A DNA stretch of 64,000 nt. It comes from Acidiphilium rubrum. Lineage in GTDB: Bacteria; Pseudomonadota; Alphaproteobacteria; Acetobacterales; Acetobacteraceae. The stretch covers positions 124,001-188,000 of the forward strand of contig NZ_FTNE01000003.1 in assembly GCF_900156265.1 (NCBI RefSeq), in the 5' to 3' direction. Of this stretch, positions 63,754 through 64,000 are shown piece after piece (position 1 is the stretch's first letter; each line of letters starts with the position of its first letter). Both the position numbers and the translations under genes were made by a program. Under the pieces are notes generated by a model. It saw only the letters and a program-made list of their open reading frames with translations, did not search any database and was not told the origin of the DNA.

Positions 63754-64000
63754 GTGCCCTATATCGCCAAAAATCCAAATGCTTTCCTGCAACGCTCCGT
63801 CGGTGACGGACAATGCGTCGCACTGGTTGAAAAGGCGGCGAACATGCCGAGAGATCGGCTATGGAAGCGCGGTATAATTGTAAAGGGTGCCGTTATTGCC
63901 CCCGGCACAATCATTGCGACATTTGATGCGGATGGAAAATATGGCAATAATACCAATGGCTCATCGCATGCCGCAATCTACCTGGGGCAAAACGCCGAAG
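63754..64000 (+). CDS. BPSL0067-like papain-fold peptidase/amidase, cut by window end
   Basis: A frame open from a GTG at 63754 to the last base (82 codons) with a strong ribosome-binding site (GGAGGGGG). The translation has V-G-D-G-Q-C-V-A-L-V with a candidate catalytic Cys, W-K-R-G, G-T-I-I-A-T-F-D-A-D-G-K-Y and S-S-H-A-A-I-Y-L-G with a candidate catalytic His. This is the layout of the BPSL0067 family and of NlpC/P60-like cell-wall amidases. The C-terminus lies outside the window, so function as an effector or housekeeping hydrolase cannot be decided. Confidence 0.7.
   Translation, partial: MPYIAKNPNAFLQRSVGDGQCVALVEKAANMPRDRLWKRGIIVKGAVIAPGTIIATFDADGKYGNNTNGSSHAAIYLGQNAE

Noticed and set aside
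57400-64000. Prophage or integrative element in the accessory tail
   Set aside because: No integrase, portal, terminase, capsid or conjugation gene is visible, and no direct repeat of the tRNA-Gln end was found downstream.

Overview
This 64 kb window is GC-rich, densely packed chromosome, most likely from an alphaproteobacterium of the Acetobacteraceae / Rhodospirillales type (Acidiphilium-like). That placement is inferred from gene content: a cysteine-poor Mur-like Fur protein beside an OlsB-like acyltransferase, an SspB-type ClpXP adaptor, an RskA/ECF pair, oxygen-dependent cobalamin synthesis with CobG and CobN, and a recurrent T-tract palindrome. No rRNA or taxonomic marker is present to prove it.

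Layout. 1-8.9 kb: housekeeping and small accessory genes (a GPH/MFS transporter cut by the window edge, phosphoesterase, GlcG/HbpS, VOC and Nudix enzymes, an HtrA protease, GluQ-RS, an esterase, an HNH nuclease and a GST). 9-17.5 kb: trpB-trpA, purD, xseA, an ECF sigma/anti-sigma pair, fur/mur, olsB-like and sspB. 17.5-23.2 kb: class I fumarase and a VOC protein, running directly into the late queuosine genes queA-tgt-queF-queG. With gluQ at 6.0 kb these cover preQ0 reduction, tRNA insertion, epoxyqueuosine formation and reduction, and glutamylation of Q34. 23.3-26.9 kb: mscL, a large inverted repeat, a CitE-like lyase divergent from a CoA-transferase, and a SOUL lipoprotein.

26.9-55 kb is a cobalamin locus of about 21 genes covering nearly the whole path from uroporphyrinogen III to adenosylcobalamin. 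One cobalamin riboswitch (44.7-44.87 kb, minus strand) heads the operon DUF1636-cobW-cobN-cobG-cobH-cobI-cobJ. Further groups are cobK; cobL-cobE-cobM; cbiD; cobA-cobB-cobT-cobS; an alpha-ribazole phosphatase with bluB; and cobU-cobO-cobQ, cobD and cobC. The pathway is of the O2-dependent type (CobG, CobN), but the C1 methyltransferase is the anaerobic-type CbiD and no CobF is seen. Cobaltochelatase subunits CobS/CobT and a CobR-type reductase are not in the window. A block holding a fused MmeI-like restriction-methylation enzyme, a truncated GNAT gene and a GT61 glycosyltransferase splits the locus.

55-64 kb: crotonase, tRNA-Gln(UUG), an aminotransferase, a two-gene HNH module, a class I ribonucleotide reductase alpha chain without an ATP cone, then a more AT-rich accessory tail: a small secreted protein, two proteins I do not recognise, a truncated REP-associated tyrosine transposase next to a GATGGGC/GCCCATC palindrome, and the start of a papain-fold (BPSL0067-like) peptidase/amidase cut by the window end.

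Three repeat families thread the window: eight copies of a T6-A6 palindrome (one forms the C-terminal codons of cobK), GATGGGC-type palindromes, and GGGCTCTGCCC-type inverted repeats.
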